Source: an uncultured Sphingomonadaceae bacterium (GTDB lineage Bacteria > Pseudomonadota > Alphaproteobacteria > Sphingomonadales > Sphingomonadaceae). From it: DNA of 64,000 nt. The notes under the pieces are model-generated. The model ran no database searches, was not told the DNA's origin, and saw only the letters and a program-made list of their open reading frames with translations. Each line of letters begins with the position of its first letter. Position 1 is the stretch's first letter. The DNA is taken from contig CANMGU010000001.1 of NCBI GenBank assembly GCA_947497455.1, forward strand, positions 1,364,001 through 1,428,000, read 5' to 3'. This document shows, in pieces, positions 35,615-45,696 of this stretch. The translations under genes and the position numbers were made by a program.

Positions 35615-37189
35615 ATGTCCAAACCTTATTACATCACAACGGCGATCAGCTATCCAAATGGACCGCCGCATATTGGTCATGCATATGAAGCCATTGCGAC
35701 CGATGCGATTGCCCGCTTTCAACGCCTATCGGGCCGTGAGGTTCGCTTTCAGACAGGCACGGACGAACATGGCTTGAAAATGGCCCAGGCCGCTAGCGCC
35801 AAGGGCATTTCCCCGCAGAATCTTGCTGATGAAATGGCGAATCAATTCATCGTGATGTGCGATAAACTTAATGTTTCTTATGATCGTTTTATTCGCACCA
35901 CAGAAGCGGATCATCACAAGGCCAGCCAGGCCATTTGGCAAGCTATGGAGGCCAATGGCGATCTGTACCTCGACAAATATGAAGGCTGGTACTCGGTTCG
36001 TGATGAAGCCTATTATGACGAAAGCGAACTGATCGCCGCCGAAGGCGAGGGCGGAACAAAGGAAAAGCTATCTCCGCAAGGCACTCCGGTGGAGTGGACG
36101 GTCGAAGAAAGCTGGTTTTTCCGCCTGTCTAAATATCAGGAACCCTTGTTGAAACTCTTCAAGGAGAATCCCGGTTTTTTGAAACCCGACAGCCGACGCA
36201 ACGAGATGATCAAATTTGTCGAAGGCGGCCTCAATGATCTGTCTATATCCCGAACCAGTTTTGACTGGGGCGTAAAGGTTCCAGGGAGTGACAATCACGT
36301 CATGTATGTCTGGGTTGACGCCTTGACCAACTATCTGACTGGGTTGGGTTATCCCGAGAAAACAGACCTTTATCCGAAATATTGGAATGAGGGCGGCGAT
36401 ATCGCGCATATTATCGGGAAGGATATTGTGCGTTTTCATACCATCTACTGGCCAGCCTTTCTGATGAGTGCGAATTTGCCCCTGCCCAAACAGGTGTTCG
36501 GCCATGGCTTCCTGCTCAATCGCGGAGAGAAAATGTCGAAGTCGGTAGGCAATGTTGTTGATCCTATCGCTTTGGCCGATGCTTTTGGCGTCGATCAACT
36601 GCGCTATTTTCTGTTGTCCGAGGTGATATTCGGGAAGGATGGCAGCTACTCGGCAGAAATGATCGTGACCAAAACCAATGCCGATCTTGCCAATAATTTT
36701 GGCAATCTGGCCCAACGTAGCCTGTCAATGATCGCCAAAAACTGCGAAGGGAAGGTGCCTGAAGCAGGAGATAAAACTGAATCGGAAGCACAGCTTATCG
36801 ATGATTTAGAAGACTGTTTCGCAAAGATGACGGACTTAATGGATAATGGCGAATTTCCGATTCATGCGGCCATTGATCTGCTGCGTGAAAGGCTTAGCGC
36901 TACCAATCAGTATTTTGCCGATCAAGCACCCTGGGCTTTACGCAAAACCGATCCCGCGCGCGCCGATACCGTGCTTTACTATACCGCAGAGTCCATCCGC
37001 CAACTGGCAATAATGCTCCGCTGGGTCATCCCGGAAAGCTGCGATAAAATGCTCGATTTGCTGTCTCAAGACCCGGATAAACGGGATTTTGAGCATATGA
37101 CGAACAGGATTGAAAGCGGTCTGGCGCTGCCAGCACCTAGCGGAATTTTCCCCCGCCTTGAAGTTCCTGTAACCGAGGGGGCAGGGTAA
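35615..37189 (+). CDS. metG: Methionine-tRNA ligase
   Basis: Class I aminoacyl-tRNA synthetase charging tRNA-Met. The HIGH motif is in PPHIGHAYE (about residues 17-25) and the KMSKS motif in GEKMSKSVGN around 309-318. The connective region (about 115-165) has no CxxC zinc knuckles, and the protein stops at 524 residues without the C-terminal tRNA-binding domain of E. coli MetG, consistent with the shorter zinc-free form. AGGAAAG precedes the ATG. tatD begins two bases after its stop. Confidence 0.95.
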   Translation: MSKPYYITTAISYPNGPPHIGHAYEAIATDAIARFQRLSGREVRFQTGTDEHGLKMAQAASAKGISPQNLADEMANQFIVMCDKLNVSYDRFIRTTEADHHKASQAIWQAMEANGDLYLDKYEGWYSVRDEAYYDESELIAAEGEGGTKEKLSPQGTPVEWTVEESWFFRLSKYQEPLLKLFKENPGFLKPDSRRNEMIKFVEGGLNDLSISRTSFDWGVKVPGSDNHVMYVWVDALTNYLTGLGYPEKTDLYPKYWNEGGDIAHIIGKDIVRFHTIYWPAFLMSANLPLPKQVFGHGFLLNRGEKMSKSVGNVVDPIALADAFGVDQLRYFLLSEVIFGKDGSYSAEMIVTKTNADLANNFGNLAQRSLSMIAKNCEGKVPEAGDKTESEAQLIDDLEDCFAKMTDLMDNGEFPIHAAIDLLRERLSATNQYFADQAPWALRKTDPARADTVLYYTAESIRQLAIMLRWVIPESCDKMLDLLSQDPDKRDFEHMTNRIESGLALPAPSGIFPRLEVPVTEGAG

Positions 37190-37191
37190 AC

Positions 37192-37968
37192 ATGCTTGTC
37201 GATAGCCACTGCCACCTCAACTATAAGGGCCTGATCGAAGAGCAGGGCGCCGTACTTGATCGTGCGCGGGAGAGCGGTGTTACAGCCATGCTCAATATCT
37301 CGACGCGCGAAAGCGAATGGAGAGATATCGTAGCAACGGCAGAGCGCGAAAGTGACGTCTGGTCGAGCATTGGCATTCATCCACATGAAGCCGACGCGCA
37401 TCCCGATATAGATCTTGCTAAACTGGTTGAGGAAGCGAAACATGAGCGTGTTGTCGCTATTGGTGAGACCGGCCTAGACTATTATTACGACCATAGCGAC
37501 CGTGACCGCCAGCGGCAGAGTTTTCGCACCCATATTCATGCGGCGCGAGAAACCGAATTGCCAATCATTGTGCACACACGTGATGCTGAAGACGATACCG
37601 CCGCAATCATGGCAGAAGAAATGGAGCAGGGCGCTTATACAGGCGTGATCCATTGTTTCACAGCAAGCGAAGAATTCGCCCATAAAGCTCTGAAACTAGG
37701 ACTTTATATTTCCATTTCAGGCATTGTGACATTTAAGAACGCAAAAGATCTCCAGGCAACGGCGGCCAAGCTCCCCATTGATCGCTTGCTGGTTGAGACA
37801 GACGCCCCATTTCTTGCGCCGGTTCCGCATCGCGGAAAAACTGGAGAACCAGCCTTTGTCGCAGACACGGCAAAATTCCTCGCAGAACTGCGTGGTGAGG
37901 ATTATGAGAGACTTTGTGAAACCACGGCGAAGAATTTCTACAAGCTTTTCAATAAGGCACGCCCCTAA
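37192..37968 (+). CDS. tatD: TatD-family metal-dependent nuclease
   Basis: Cytoplasmic metal-dependent hydrolase of the TatD family, likely a 3'-5' nuclease or D-aminoacyl/DNA repair factor. The first metal site is DSHCHLN (residues 4-10). IGIHPHEA, AIGETGLDYYYD with the Glu ligand, PIIVHTRDAE, VIHCFTAS and LLVETDAPFLAP follow in family order. Length 258. Fits directly behind metG; a metallo-hydrolase starts two bases downstream. Confidence 0.92.
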   Translation: MLVDSHCHLNYKGLIEEQGAVLDRARESGVTAMLNISTRESEWRDIVATAERESDVWSSIGIHPHEADAHPDIDLAKLVEEAKHERVVAIGETGLDYYYDHSDRDRQRQSFRTHIHAARETELPIIVHTRDAEDDTAAIMAEEMEQGAYTGVIHCFTASEEFAHKALKLGLYISISGIVTFKNAKDLQATAAKLPIDRLLVETDAPFLAPVPHRGKTGEPAFVADTAKFLAELRGEDYERLCETTAKNFYKLFNKARP

Positions 37969-37970
37969 TC

Positions 37971-38741
37971 TTGGCATTGAAGCTAACCATACTCGGTTGT
38001 GGTACTTCGTCAGGTGTACCGCGCATTGGAAACGATTGGGGAGACTGTGATCCGAGCGAAGTCAAAAACCGACGGAGCAGGGTGTCGATCATAGTTGAAA
38101 GCCCCACGACCAGCATTTTGGTCGATACATCACCAGATTTGCGCGCTCAATTTCTGGCTTGTAACATAAGTTCTATCGACAATGTCATCTGGACACATGA
38201 TCATGCAGATCATTGCCATGGTATCGATGACTTAAGACAGGTTTTTCACAAAACGCGTGAACCAATACCAGCTTTTGCACGGCCATTTGCACTAGAGAGC
38301 TTGCAGAACCGTTTCGCATATGCATTTCATGGACATAAATATTATCCTTCAATTTGCGAAGCGCGCAGCCTGAAAGACGAAATGAGCATAGGTGACATTG
38401 TAGTTAAGACCGTCGATCAGCCTCACGGCGGCATTACTTCTGCTGGGCTAAGGTTCGAATATAGCGGAAAATCAATATGTTATGCCACAGACTTTGGTGA
38501 AGTTACGGCTGATATGGTCGATCTTTACAAAAGCACTGATATTTTTATCGTCGATGCATTGCGTGACAAACCGCATCCGACCCACGCACATTTGGCCATG
38601 ACCCTGGATCTGATAGAGGATGTACAGCCGCAATTCAGTCTGTTGACGCATATGGATAAATCGATGGACTATAACCATCTATGTTCAATGCTTCCGGAAG
38701 ATATCAGGCCGGCTTTTGATGGTTTTGTGATAGAGATTTAG
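37971..38741 (+). CDS. MBL-fold metallo-hydrolase (PhnP-like)
   Basis: Metallo-beta-lactamase-fold hydrolase of the phosphodiesterase-like group. TILGCGTSSGVPRIG opens the fold, and the metal site THDHADHCHGIDD is near residues 73-85, with further ligands in DQPHGGITSAGLRF, SICYATDFGEV and LLTHMD. The start appears to be TTG two bases after the tatD stop; another TTG follows two codons on. A role in the tmk-tatD operon is unknown; PhnP-type cyclic phosphodiesterase activity is only a family suggestion. Confidence 0.85.
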   Translation: MALKLTILGCGTSSGVPRIGNDWGDCDPSEVKNRRSRVSIIVESPTTSILVDTSPDLRAQFLACNISSIDNVIWTHDHADHCHGIDDLRQVFHKTREPIPAFARPFALESLQNRFAYAFHGHKYYPSICEARSLKDEMSIGDIVVKTVDQPHGGITSAGLRFEYSGKSICYATDFGEVTADMVDLYKSTDIFIVDALRDKPHPTHAHLAMTLDLIEDVQPQFSLLTHMDKSMDYNHLCSMLPEDIRPAFDGFVIEI

Positions 38742-38743
38742 AT

Positions 38744-39364
38744 GTGACTGAAGATCAAAATATAAATCTTGTTTTTGCGATAGGTGCTTTGGTGCTCGTA
38801 GCCAGTGCGCTCTTTTCCCGGCGCATAGGGCTAGGAGAAATTGTTCGGTCGGTTTTGGGCTGGGTAGCCATATTCGCAATTTTTATCGTTGGCTTTTCTT
38901 ATCAGAAAGAGATTATCGGAGTCTGGCACAAGGTTACTGGAGAGATAACCGGAGCGAACGAGCAGCAGGTTGTCGGCGGTACATTGAAGATCAGACAATC
39001 GCCAGACGGTCATTATTGGGCGGACGCCGAAGTGAACGGTATGCCTGTCCGGTTTCTGATAGATAGCGGAGCAACCACTACTGCAATGACCTTAAAAACA
39101 GCGCGAGCAGCAAATGTCGACATCAACGACGGCGGTTTCCCGACCTATCTGAATACTGCAAATGGTACTGTGGAAGCACAACGTGGAACCATTCAAGCCT
39201 TGCGGGTCGGACCAATGATGGCGCTGGAGCTTCCTGTCGTGGTGGCTGAAGCCTTTGGTGATTCCAATGTACTAGGCATGAATTTTTTATCTGAGATGAA
39301 GAGTTGGCGCGTTGAGGGAGGCGAAATGATCCTTGAGCCTCCTGTACGCGCACGTCAGCAATAA
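38744..39364 (+). CDS. Retropepsin-like aspartic protease, membrane-anchored
   Basis: A 206-residue TIGR02281-type clan AA aspartic protease. Two N-terminal hydrophobic segments (about 5-22 and 36-52) anchor it to the inner membrane. The active-site motif is FLIDSGATTT (near 104-113), with VNGMPVRF before it and VLGMNFLSEMKSW near the C-terminus. The start is GTG two bases after the metallo-hydrolase stop, so it ends the tmk operon. It has DSG in place of the DTG of the other retropepsin-like protein at 21402, both accepted in this fold. Confidence 0.82.
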   Translation: MTEDQNINLVFAIGALVLVASALFSRRIGLGEIVRSVLGWVAIFAIFIVGFSYQKEIIGVWHKVTGEITGANEQQVVGGTLKIRQSPDGHYWADAEVNGMPVRFLIDSGATTTAMTLKTARAANVDINDGGFPTYLNTANGTVEAQRGTIQALRVGPMMALELPVVVAEAFGDSNVLGMNFLSEMKSWRVEGGEMILEPPVRARQQ

Positions 39365-39755
39365 TTTAACATAATATATATTATCAATCTTATTGATTGA
39401 ATGTTGTTGTTCTAAAGGCCTCCCCCCCTACTCTTCTATTTGGGATGGTTCATCTGCAAATGGCGAGTTTGTTTTTGGCAAGGATACGAAAAACACAAAT
39501 CGAATAAAACCTGCGAACCGGCACCGGGTTCCTTCGCTTCAATCGTCACTTCCAACGAGAATATACGGCTCTTCCCTGTCAAAAAAGCTAGCGCAATTCG
39601 CGTGAAATAGCCTTCTTGCACTCAATCCTAGCCCTTTCATTAGTGGCTTATTCCGTAACGTCATTCATATTCTCACCCTACAAAAAACATCGCGAGAATG
39701 TTTGAGATCAAGTCGAGCTGGGACACCTTGTCTCCGCGTGTTGGGGAGGAAATCA
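39365..39755. other. Intergenic region upstream of the TonB-dependent receptor
   Basis: This 391-base stretch holds no gene I support. It has a perfect 14-base AT palindrome ATAATATATATTAT (39371-39384), then TCAATC-TTATT-GATTGA (39384-39400), a run of seven Cs at 39422-39428 and a GAACC-N7-GGTTC hairpin (39515-39531). The first two directly follow the retropepsin stop and might end the operon, though no T-run follows. No riboswitch pattern was recognised. Confidence 0.5.
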
Positions 39756-42242
39756 ATGCAGAAATCAGTGTTTAACAACGTGCTAAATCCAGGAACTGGA
39801 AAGGTTCGTACTCTGCTCATTTGTTCGGCAGCTATTTTGGGCGGCGGTGCTGCAATTACTCCGGCATATGCGCAAGAAGAAGCCGAAGTCGATGACGAAC
39901 GGATTATCATTGTACAGGCACGCAAACAAAGTGAAACGTTGCAAGAAACGCCAGTCACCGTAACCTCCCTTGGCGCGGACACATTGGACCGGTTCCAGGT
40001 CAACGAAGTCGCAGATGTGGTTAGCCGGATACCCGCATTGAACGTGCAAGTTGGCGGGTCCGGCGCAGGCGGTCAGATTAGTCTTCGCGGCGTTGGAACC
40101 ACCAATATTTCCGCCGCGTTTGATTCCGCTGTGGCCTTCGATTTCGATGGCGTATCTATCAGCACAATGCGCCTGGTTCAGGCTTCGTTTTTTGACGTTG
40201 AGCAAATTGATGTTCTAAAGGGACCACAGTCTCTGTTCTTTGGAAAAAGTGCGTCTGCTGGCGTCTTTTCGGTTCGATCGGCCAATCCTACGGCCAATTG
40301 GGAAGTTGGCGGCAAGGCTTCCTATGAGTTTGAAGAAGAGGGCTATACCGTTGGCGGATATATATCCGGACCGGTTTCGGATACGTTGGGCATCCGTTTA
40401 GCAGCGCAATATCAGGACATAGACAAATATGTCGAACTAGAAGCTGGAACGCCTTCAGTTTTTGCGGACTCCGGAAAAGGTCTCAAAAATTTTGTCGGGC
40501 GGCTGACTTTACAGTGGGATCCAGTCGATAATTTTTCAGCCAATTTGAAACTGAACTATAATCACAATGAAGGAGATAGCCTGCTCGGCCACTCAGATAT
40601 TGATTGTGGTGCCAATGGGGTTGCCGATGATGTATTTCTGGCGGTTCCAGGCGTGTCTATAGCATCGAATTCCACATGTGATATTCAAGATGGCTTATAT
40701 CCCCATCCTGACGGACATCCTTCGTTACAGGTAATCGCTCCGGGCACGACGGGAGCAGATCGCTATAACGGCCAATCCTACAATGAAACCAATACATTCT
40801 TCGCCCGTCTGGCGATGGACCTTGATGTAACCGATAGTCTTACATTGTCATCGGTCACCGGCATCCTGGATCTCGAGAATGAGCATCTTGATCACTTCAG
40901 CTATGTGGGCATATTGCCGGATGGTTCACCAGGCGGACTGCCAGCACCATTTTCTGATGGCTTGCAGCAATATACCCAGGAAATTCGCCTTGCCAGTGAC
41001 TTTGACGGTATGTTCAACTTCATGGTCGGTGGATTTTGGGAGAGCCGCAGCCAACCTCTACAAACCTCCCAGAATGCGTTTATCGCAACATTCATATTCC
41101 CTGACTCCCGCGGGATCACCTATGACTGGGTCGCTGATCGTGCGACCAAAAGCGAGGCACTCTCCTTTTTCGGCAGTGTGTCATTGGACATTACCGATCA
41201 GCTAGAACTTTCAGGCGGACTCCGATGGACGGACGAACAGAAAACGCACAGGACGTCTTTTCCGGTCGTTCACAACGCTTTGACATTTCTAAACGGCGTT
41301 ATTGGTGGATTGGGATTGGTTGTACCGGAAGGTTTCCAGACCGGACCGATAAAATTTTCTGACAGCAACATCTCACCGGAAGTGACCATCAAATATCAAG
41401 CCACACCGGATTTGAACATTTATGCGTCCTATAAAACCGGTTTTAAATCAGGAGGCATTGATAACAGCATATTGCCGACAGCAGCTCTTCAGTTTGTCAC
41501 CCCAGGCTTCGGCACGGACGCAGAACGGCAGGCAGCACTGGATTCGATTGTCTTTGATTCCGAGACTGCGAAAGGAGGCGAGATTGGCGCGAAAGCGATC
41601 TTGGCCAATGGTACCTTCCGAATAAACACGGCCGCATATTATTTTGTTTTCGACGATTTGCAGGTTCAGAATTTTGATGGTGCTGCGGTTCGCTTTCTAA
41701 CAATCAATGCTGGCGAGCTTACGACCAAAGGTTTTGATGTCGATTGGGTTTGGGACACGCCTTTGGAAGGCCTGAGCTTCTCAGGTGCGCTTGGATATAC
41801 GGACGCCAAATTTACCGATACTTTCATTTCGTCCGACCCTGACGGGATTCCCGGCAATGCGGACGACGTTGATCTGGACGGACGCCGTGCTGCTCGTGCG
41901 CCCAAATGGTCAGGCAATGTTGCCGTGGATTTGGTCGTTCCGATGGGAGATACGCTCGAATTCGGGTTAAACGGTAATGCGGCCTATAGTGGCTCTTATT
42001 TTGCCGGCAACAATGACTTTAACGACTTTGTCCAGGACAGCTACGTATCGCTTGATGCTGCTGTATCTGTTGGTGATTCAGACGGCAAATGGAAGCTTTC
42101 TCTCATCGGTGTAAATCTTACTGATGAGCTGTGGGCCAATACGGTTGGGGATAGGCCATTTTTGCCTGCAGGCGGTGATGACCGCGTTGTCACACAAAAT
42201 CGCGGACGCCAGATATTTGTGGAAGCCGCGTTCAGATTCTAA
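39756..42242 (+). CDS. TonB-dependent outer-membrane receptor
   Basis: Outer-membrane active transporter of 828 residues. A signal peptide ends ITPAYA-QE, followed by a TonB-box-like IIIVQARKQ, then the plug (ETPVTVTSLGADTL, VSRIPALNVQVGG, SLRGVGTTNIS, VDVLKGPQSLFFGKS-type segment IDVLKGPQS) and a 22-strand-type barrel ending RQIFVEAAFRF with terminal Phe. ATG 39756 has GGGGAGGA five bases upstream. The ligand is unknown; no STN signalling domain is seen. Sphingomonads carry many such receptors. It is a single gene facing a serine hydrolase. Confidence 0.92.
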   Translation: MQKSVFNNVLNPGTGKVRTLLICSAAILGGGAAITPAYAQEEAEVDDERIIIVQARKQSETLQETPVTVTSLGADTLDRFQVNEVADVVSRIPALNVQVGGSGAGGQISLRGVGTTNISAAFDSAVAFDFDGVSISTMRLVQASFFDVEQIDVLKGPQSLFFGKSASAGVFSVRSANPTANWEVGGKASYEFEEEGYTVGGYISGPVSDTLGIRLAAQYQDIDKYVELEAGTPSVFADSGKGLKNFVGRLTLQWDPVDNFSANLKLNYNHNEGDSLLGHSDIDCGANGVADDVFLAVPGVSIASNSTCDIQDGLYPHPDGHPSLQVIAPGTTGADRYNGQSYNETNTFFARLAMDLDVTDSLTLSSVTGILDLENEHLDHFSYVGILPDGSPGGLPAPFSDGLQQYTQEIRLASDFDGMFNFMVGGFWESRSQPLQTSQNAFIATFIFPDSRGITYDWVADRATKSEALSFFGSVSLDITDQLELSGGLRWTDEQKTHRTSFPVVHNALTFLNGVIGGLGLVVPEGFQTGPIKFSDSNISPEVTIKYQATPDLNIYASYKTGFKSGGIDNSILPTAALQFVTPGFGTDAERQAALDSIVFDSETAKGGEIGAKAILANGTFRINTAAYYFVFDDLQVQNFDGAAVRFLTINAGELTTKGFDVDWVWDTPLEGLSFSGALGYTDAKFTDTFISSDPDGIPGNADDVDLDGRRAARAPKWSGNVAVDLVVPMGDTLEFGLNGNAAYSGSYFAGNNDFNDFVQDSYVSLDAAVSVGDSDGKWKLSLIGVNLTDELWANTVGDRPFLPAGGDDRVVTQNRGRQIFVEAAFRF

Positions 42243-42307
42243 CTCACACTCCTCGTTGATCAAATTTGGGCTGGACTGGCAGATTGCTGCTCCAGCTCTT
42301 TTTGCAG

Positions 42308-43438
42308 CTATGTTTGCAACGACGTGTACATCGCCGCAGCCAAACCAAAGCCACGGGGATCACCCAGAAGTCCGCTTTCCATTTTGTTCATTACATAGGA
42401 AAAGCATAGCCGGGCATCCTGGTCGACTATTACCGATGATCCACCAAAGCCGCCCCAGAAGCAGGTATTTGGATTTGGACTAATCGGTATGAGTGGGCTG
42501 TTCAGTCCGTAACCCATACCGAAGACAAGCGGCACACCCAACACCAGATCCAATCCTTCTGACTGCTTTTCAAAAATTCGTTTGGTGCCTGCTTCCGACA
42601 TGATGGTTTTGCCAAATGCTTTTCCGCCGTTTGCCATTGCGGTTTGAGCCCGTACAATGCTGCGGGCATTGCCTTGACCATTGGCGGCGGGTATTTCTGC
42701 TGCGCGCCAATTTCTTTTTCGAGGTTCCGTGGCATCAACTGCGGGATTTGCAAATGTCCGGCCCGCTATAGTTTCCGGATCAGGTAAAACTAAATTTTCA
42801 GGTGGGATCAGATTACCAATTCGATCATCCAGTTCTTCGCTCGCGCCAATATGAAAATCAGCGTTGGTTGGTTCTGCAATTTCCTGATGAAAGAAGGTTC
42901 CTATCGACTGGCCGGTTACTCTTCTCACAATCTCGCCAATGAGATGCCCTTGAGTCAGTGCATGATAACCTGACTGCGTTCCGGGACTCCACCATGGCTC
43001 CTGTCTTGCAAGAGCGGCTGTCATCCATTCCCAGTCATAGAGCGCCTCACCCTCAACCAGCTCGGTCATGCCAGATAGCCCGGACATATGGCTCAGAAAA
43101 TGGCGGACTTCGACCATTTCCTTGCCGTTTTGTGAAAATTCTGGCCAATATTTTGCGACTGGCGCATGAAGTTCAATTTCTCCCCTGTCCGCCAACAGCA
43201 GCAGTGACATTGCAGCCATTGTCTTAGTGCTAGACCAGACGTTAACGAGCGTGTCTTCCTGCCAGGGCTCTGCTTTATCTTCGTCAAGATGTCCGCCCCA
43301 AAGATCAACGACAAAGGCACCATCAAGTGTGATTGCAACTGATGCGCCTATATCTCCATGTTCCCGAAAGTTCGTTTCAAAGGCCAATCTGACCGCTTCA
43401 AAGCGAGGGTCGCAATATCCGTTTATTTGAGCCGCCAT
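42308..43438 (-). CDS. Beta-lactamase-family serine hydrolase (class C/EstB type)
   Basis: A 376-residue serine hydrolase of the beta-lactamase-related esterase group. The nucleophile motif SSTK (in VNVWSSTKTMAAM, near residue 69-72) and the second-site Tyr in GYHALTQGHLIGE (about 160) are present. A late GFGGSSVIVD takes the place of the usual KTG-type third motif. No signal peptide is visible, so it is probably cytoplasmic, favouring an esterase over a true beta-lactamase. Converges on the TonB receptor and is divergent from mazG. Substrate unknown. Confidence 0.82.
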   Translation of the reverse strand: MAAQINGYCDPRFEAVRLAFETNFREHGDIGASVAITLDGAFVVDLWGGHLDEDKAEPWQEDTLVNVWSSTKTMAAMSLLLLADRGEIELHAPVAKYWPEFSQNGKEMVEVRHFLSHMSGLSGMTELVEGEALYDWEWMTAALARQEPWWSPGTQSGYHALTQGHLIGEIVRRVTGQSIGTFFHQEIAEPTNADFHIGASEELDDRIGNLIPPENLVLPDPETIAGRTFANPAVDATEPRKRNWRAAEIPAANGQGNARSIVRAQTAMANGGKAFGKTIMSEAGTKRIFEKQSEGLDLVLGVPLVFGMGYGLNSPLIPISPNPNTCFWGGFGGSSVIVDQDARLCFSYVMNKMESGLLGDPRGFGLAAAMYTSLQT

Positions 43439-43669
43439 CTAAACTCCATTTCTCCATGCTGATCTAAACTGTCGGTAAATTGTTGAACACAAACTGACAA
43501 TTGATGCAACTCACGGGCACTCCATTGGATGTTTGGATGATTGATTTGTCCCTGGCCTTTTCAGGATCAGGCCGGTTGCTGGACATTGAAATAGTCTCAT
43601 TTCTATCTTGGTAAATATTGTCTGTCGTATAAACTGCCTCAACACTGATCGATATGAACGGAGTACCTG

Positions 43670-44404
43670 GTGATTGATCCACTGCTTGAAGTGATGCGGC
43701 GTTTGCGCGATCCACAAACGGGATGCGAATGGGATACCGTCCAAACATTCGAAACCATAGCGCCCTATACAGTCGAAGAGGCCTATGAAGTCGCTGATGC
43801 GATTAAACGCAACGATATGGATGGACTGAAGGATGAATTGGGTGACCTTCTGCTTCAGGTCGTATTTCATAGCCAGATTGCGACCGACGAAGGGCATTTC
43901 TCTTTTTCTGATGTTGTCGAAGCCATTTGTGAAAAAATGATCCGGCGACACCCGCATATTTTTGGTGAGGCCCGAGAGACGCCTGGTTGGGAGCAGATCA
44001 AAGCGGAAGAGCGAGCAGAAACCGGTAAATCAAGTGCCTTGGATGGTGTCGCACTGGCCCTGCCTGCCCTGTTAAGGGCACAGAAAATCCAAAAACGCGC
44101 TGCTCGCGTCGGTTTTGACTGGCCAGATAAGGCACCTGTCAAAGCGAAATTATTGGAAGAGCTGGATGAGGTAGAGCAAGCCAACAACGACGCTGAGGTC
44201 CATGAGGAAATTGGAGATCTGCTTTTTTCGGCAGTCAATTTGTCGCGACATTATGGTGTAGATGCGGAACAGGCTCTTGCAGATGCAACCCGCAAATTTT
44301 CTCAGCGATTCAATAAGGTCGAGACCAGTGTCGTGGGCGATATGAAAGACATGACTATCGACCAGCTAGAGGAAGAATGGCAGAAAGCCAAGGTTGCTGG
44401 CTAA
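43670..44404 (+). CDS. mazG: Nucleoside triphosphate pyrophosphohydrolase MazG
   Basis: Cytoplasmic (d)NTP pyrophosphohydrolase with two MazG domains in 244 residues. Domain one has CEWDTVQTFETIAPYTVEEAYEVADAI... style residues: EEAYE near 37-41 and DELGDLLLQVVFH near 55-67. Domain two has ELDEVEQAN and EEIGDLLFSAVNL. The start is GTG with GGAG about six bases upstream. It overlaps the stop of hflX (opposite strand) by four bases. Probably house-cleans non-canonical nucleotides. Confidence 0.93.
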   Translation: MIDPLLEVMRRLRDPQTGCEWDTVQTFETIAPYTVEEAYEVADAIKRNDMDGLKDELGDLLLQVVFHSQIATDEGHFSFSDVVEAICEKMIRRHPHIFGEARETPGWEQIKAEERAETGKSSALDGVALALPALLRAQKIQKRAARVGFDWPDKAPVKAKLLEELDEVEQANNDAEVHEEIGDLLFSAVNLSRHYGVDAEQALADATRKFSQRFNKVETSVVGDMKDMTIDQLEEEWQKAKVAG

Positions 44405-45696
44405 AGCGCGTGGAATCGCCCCCAATTGCGATGAGACATTTGAACGTCCAGAACCAGATCATTATTCTCATGCTCGGTCTGCAGAACGCGGCCATTTTCG
44501 TGGAGCCACGCCAATCGTTTCCCGTCAGAAACCGGCAAGGTTACTGTCTCGACATTATGATTGCGTGACAAGTTCGCAGTTATCATTTCAACAAGCGTGT
44601 CAACGCCCTGACCTGTAGCTGCAGATAACAAGCAAACATTGTCGGGAATATGCTGCGGTAATTGTACGCTCTCTTTATCATCGGCACTAACAAGATCGAT
44701 CTTGTTCCACGCTTCAATGATCGGAGCCCCCTCCCCGTCTTCCAACTCGACACCCAGCTCTCGAAGAATCTGCTCCACATCATGGGCTTGGCTGTCTCTT
44801 GATGCGTGGGAAATATCTCTGACATGAATGATCACATCGGCGGCGGTAACCTCCTCAAGCGTCGCGCGGAAAGCAGCAACCAATTGTGTTGGTAGATCAG
44901 ATACAAATCCAACAGTATCGGAGATAATTGCCTTGTCATATCCCGGTAGCGGGAATTGGCGCATTGTCGGATCAAGTGTGGCAAACAGCAGATCCTCTGC
45001 AAAGACCTCGGCACCCGTTAAGCGATTGAAGAGCGTCGATTTACCAGCATTTGTATAACCGACAAGAGCAATAACCGGCCATGGCGCTTTTTGGCGCCGT
45101 GATCGGTGTAATGTTCGTGTTTTCCGAAGATGCGACAATTCCTTGCGCAGTTTTGCCATTCGATCACGGATCATTCTGCGATCGGATTCAATCTGTGTTT
45201 CACCTGGTCCACCGAGGAAACCAAAGCCGCCACGTTGCCGCTCTAGGTGGGTCCAGCTACGCACAAGACGCCCAGCTTGATAGTCAAGATGCGCAAGTTC
45301 CACCTGCAACCGCCCTTCAGCGGTTGCAGCTCTTGCTCCAAATATCTCCAGTATCAAACCGGTCCGGTCGATAACCTTGACCTTCAGTTCCTCCTCCAGA
45401 TTGCGCTGTTGAATGGCACTTAACATGCCATCGACTATCAATATATTAGCGTCTTCCTGCGCCAATATCGTCTTGATTTGTCCGACTTGACCGGCTCCAA
45501 AGAGTGTCCCTGGTTTCGGTGCACGAACAGCAAAATATCGCGATGAGGTGGTTTCCAATCCGATCGCCAAAGCCAAACCAACGGCCTCTTCAAGCCGATA
45601 TTCCAATGCATTCTGGCCAAGCGATCCCAGATCGGGATGGGCAATGACGGCTTTGTCTTTTGTACCGTCCAGTCCATCTTTTTCAAAAGGTATCAA
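44401..45696 (-). CDS. hflX: GTPase HflX
   Basis: Ribosome-associated GTPase of 431 residues. The N-terminal HflX domain includes [11 protein letters not shown] and LNxRN-type [21 protein letters not shown] around residues 150-172. The GTPase domain has [14 protein letters not shown] (G1), [10 protein letters not shown] (G3) and NKID (G4). The start is TTG, overlapping the hfq stop by four bases (TTGA), so translation is coupled; no in-frame ATG is near. It follows hfq as in many proteobacteria. Confidence 0.92.
   Translation of the reverse strand: MIPFEKDGLDGTKDKAVIAHPDLGSLGQNALEYRLEEAVGLALAIGLETTSSRYFAVRAPKPGTLFGAGQVGQIKTILAQEDANILIVDGMLSAIQQRNLEEELKVKVIDRTGLILEIFGARAATAEGRLQVELAHLDYQAGRLVRSWTHLERQRGGFGFLGGPGETQIESDRRMIRDRMAKLRKELSHLRKTRTLHRSRRQKAPWPVIALVGYTNAGKSTLFNRLTGAEVFAEDLLFATLDPTMRQFPLPGYDKAIISDTVGFVSDLPTQLVAAFRATLEEVTAADVIIHVRDISHASRDSQAHDVEQILRELGVELEDGEGAPIIEAWNKIDLVSADDKESVQLPQHIPDNVCLLSAATGQGVDTLVEMITANLSRNHNVETVTLPVSDGKRLAWLHENGRVLQTEHENNDLVLDVQMSHRNWGRFHAL

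Noticed and set aside
39393..39621. Small open frames on both strands upstream of the TonB receptor
   Set aside because: No ribosome-binding site, no recognisable protein features and they overlap each other.
42308..43438. Antibiotic-resistance class C beta-lactamase
   Set aside because: No signal peptide and the third catalytic motif is not KTG; an esterase-like relative is more likely.
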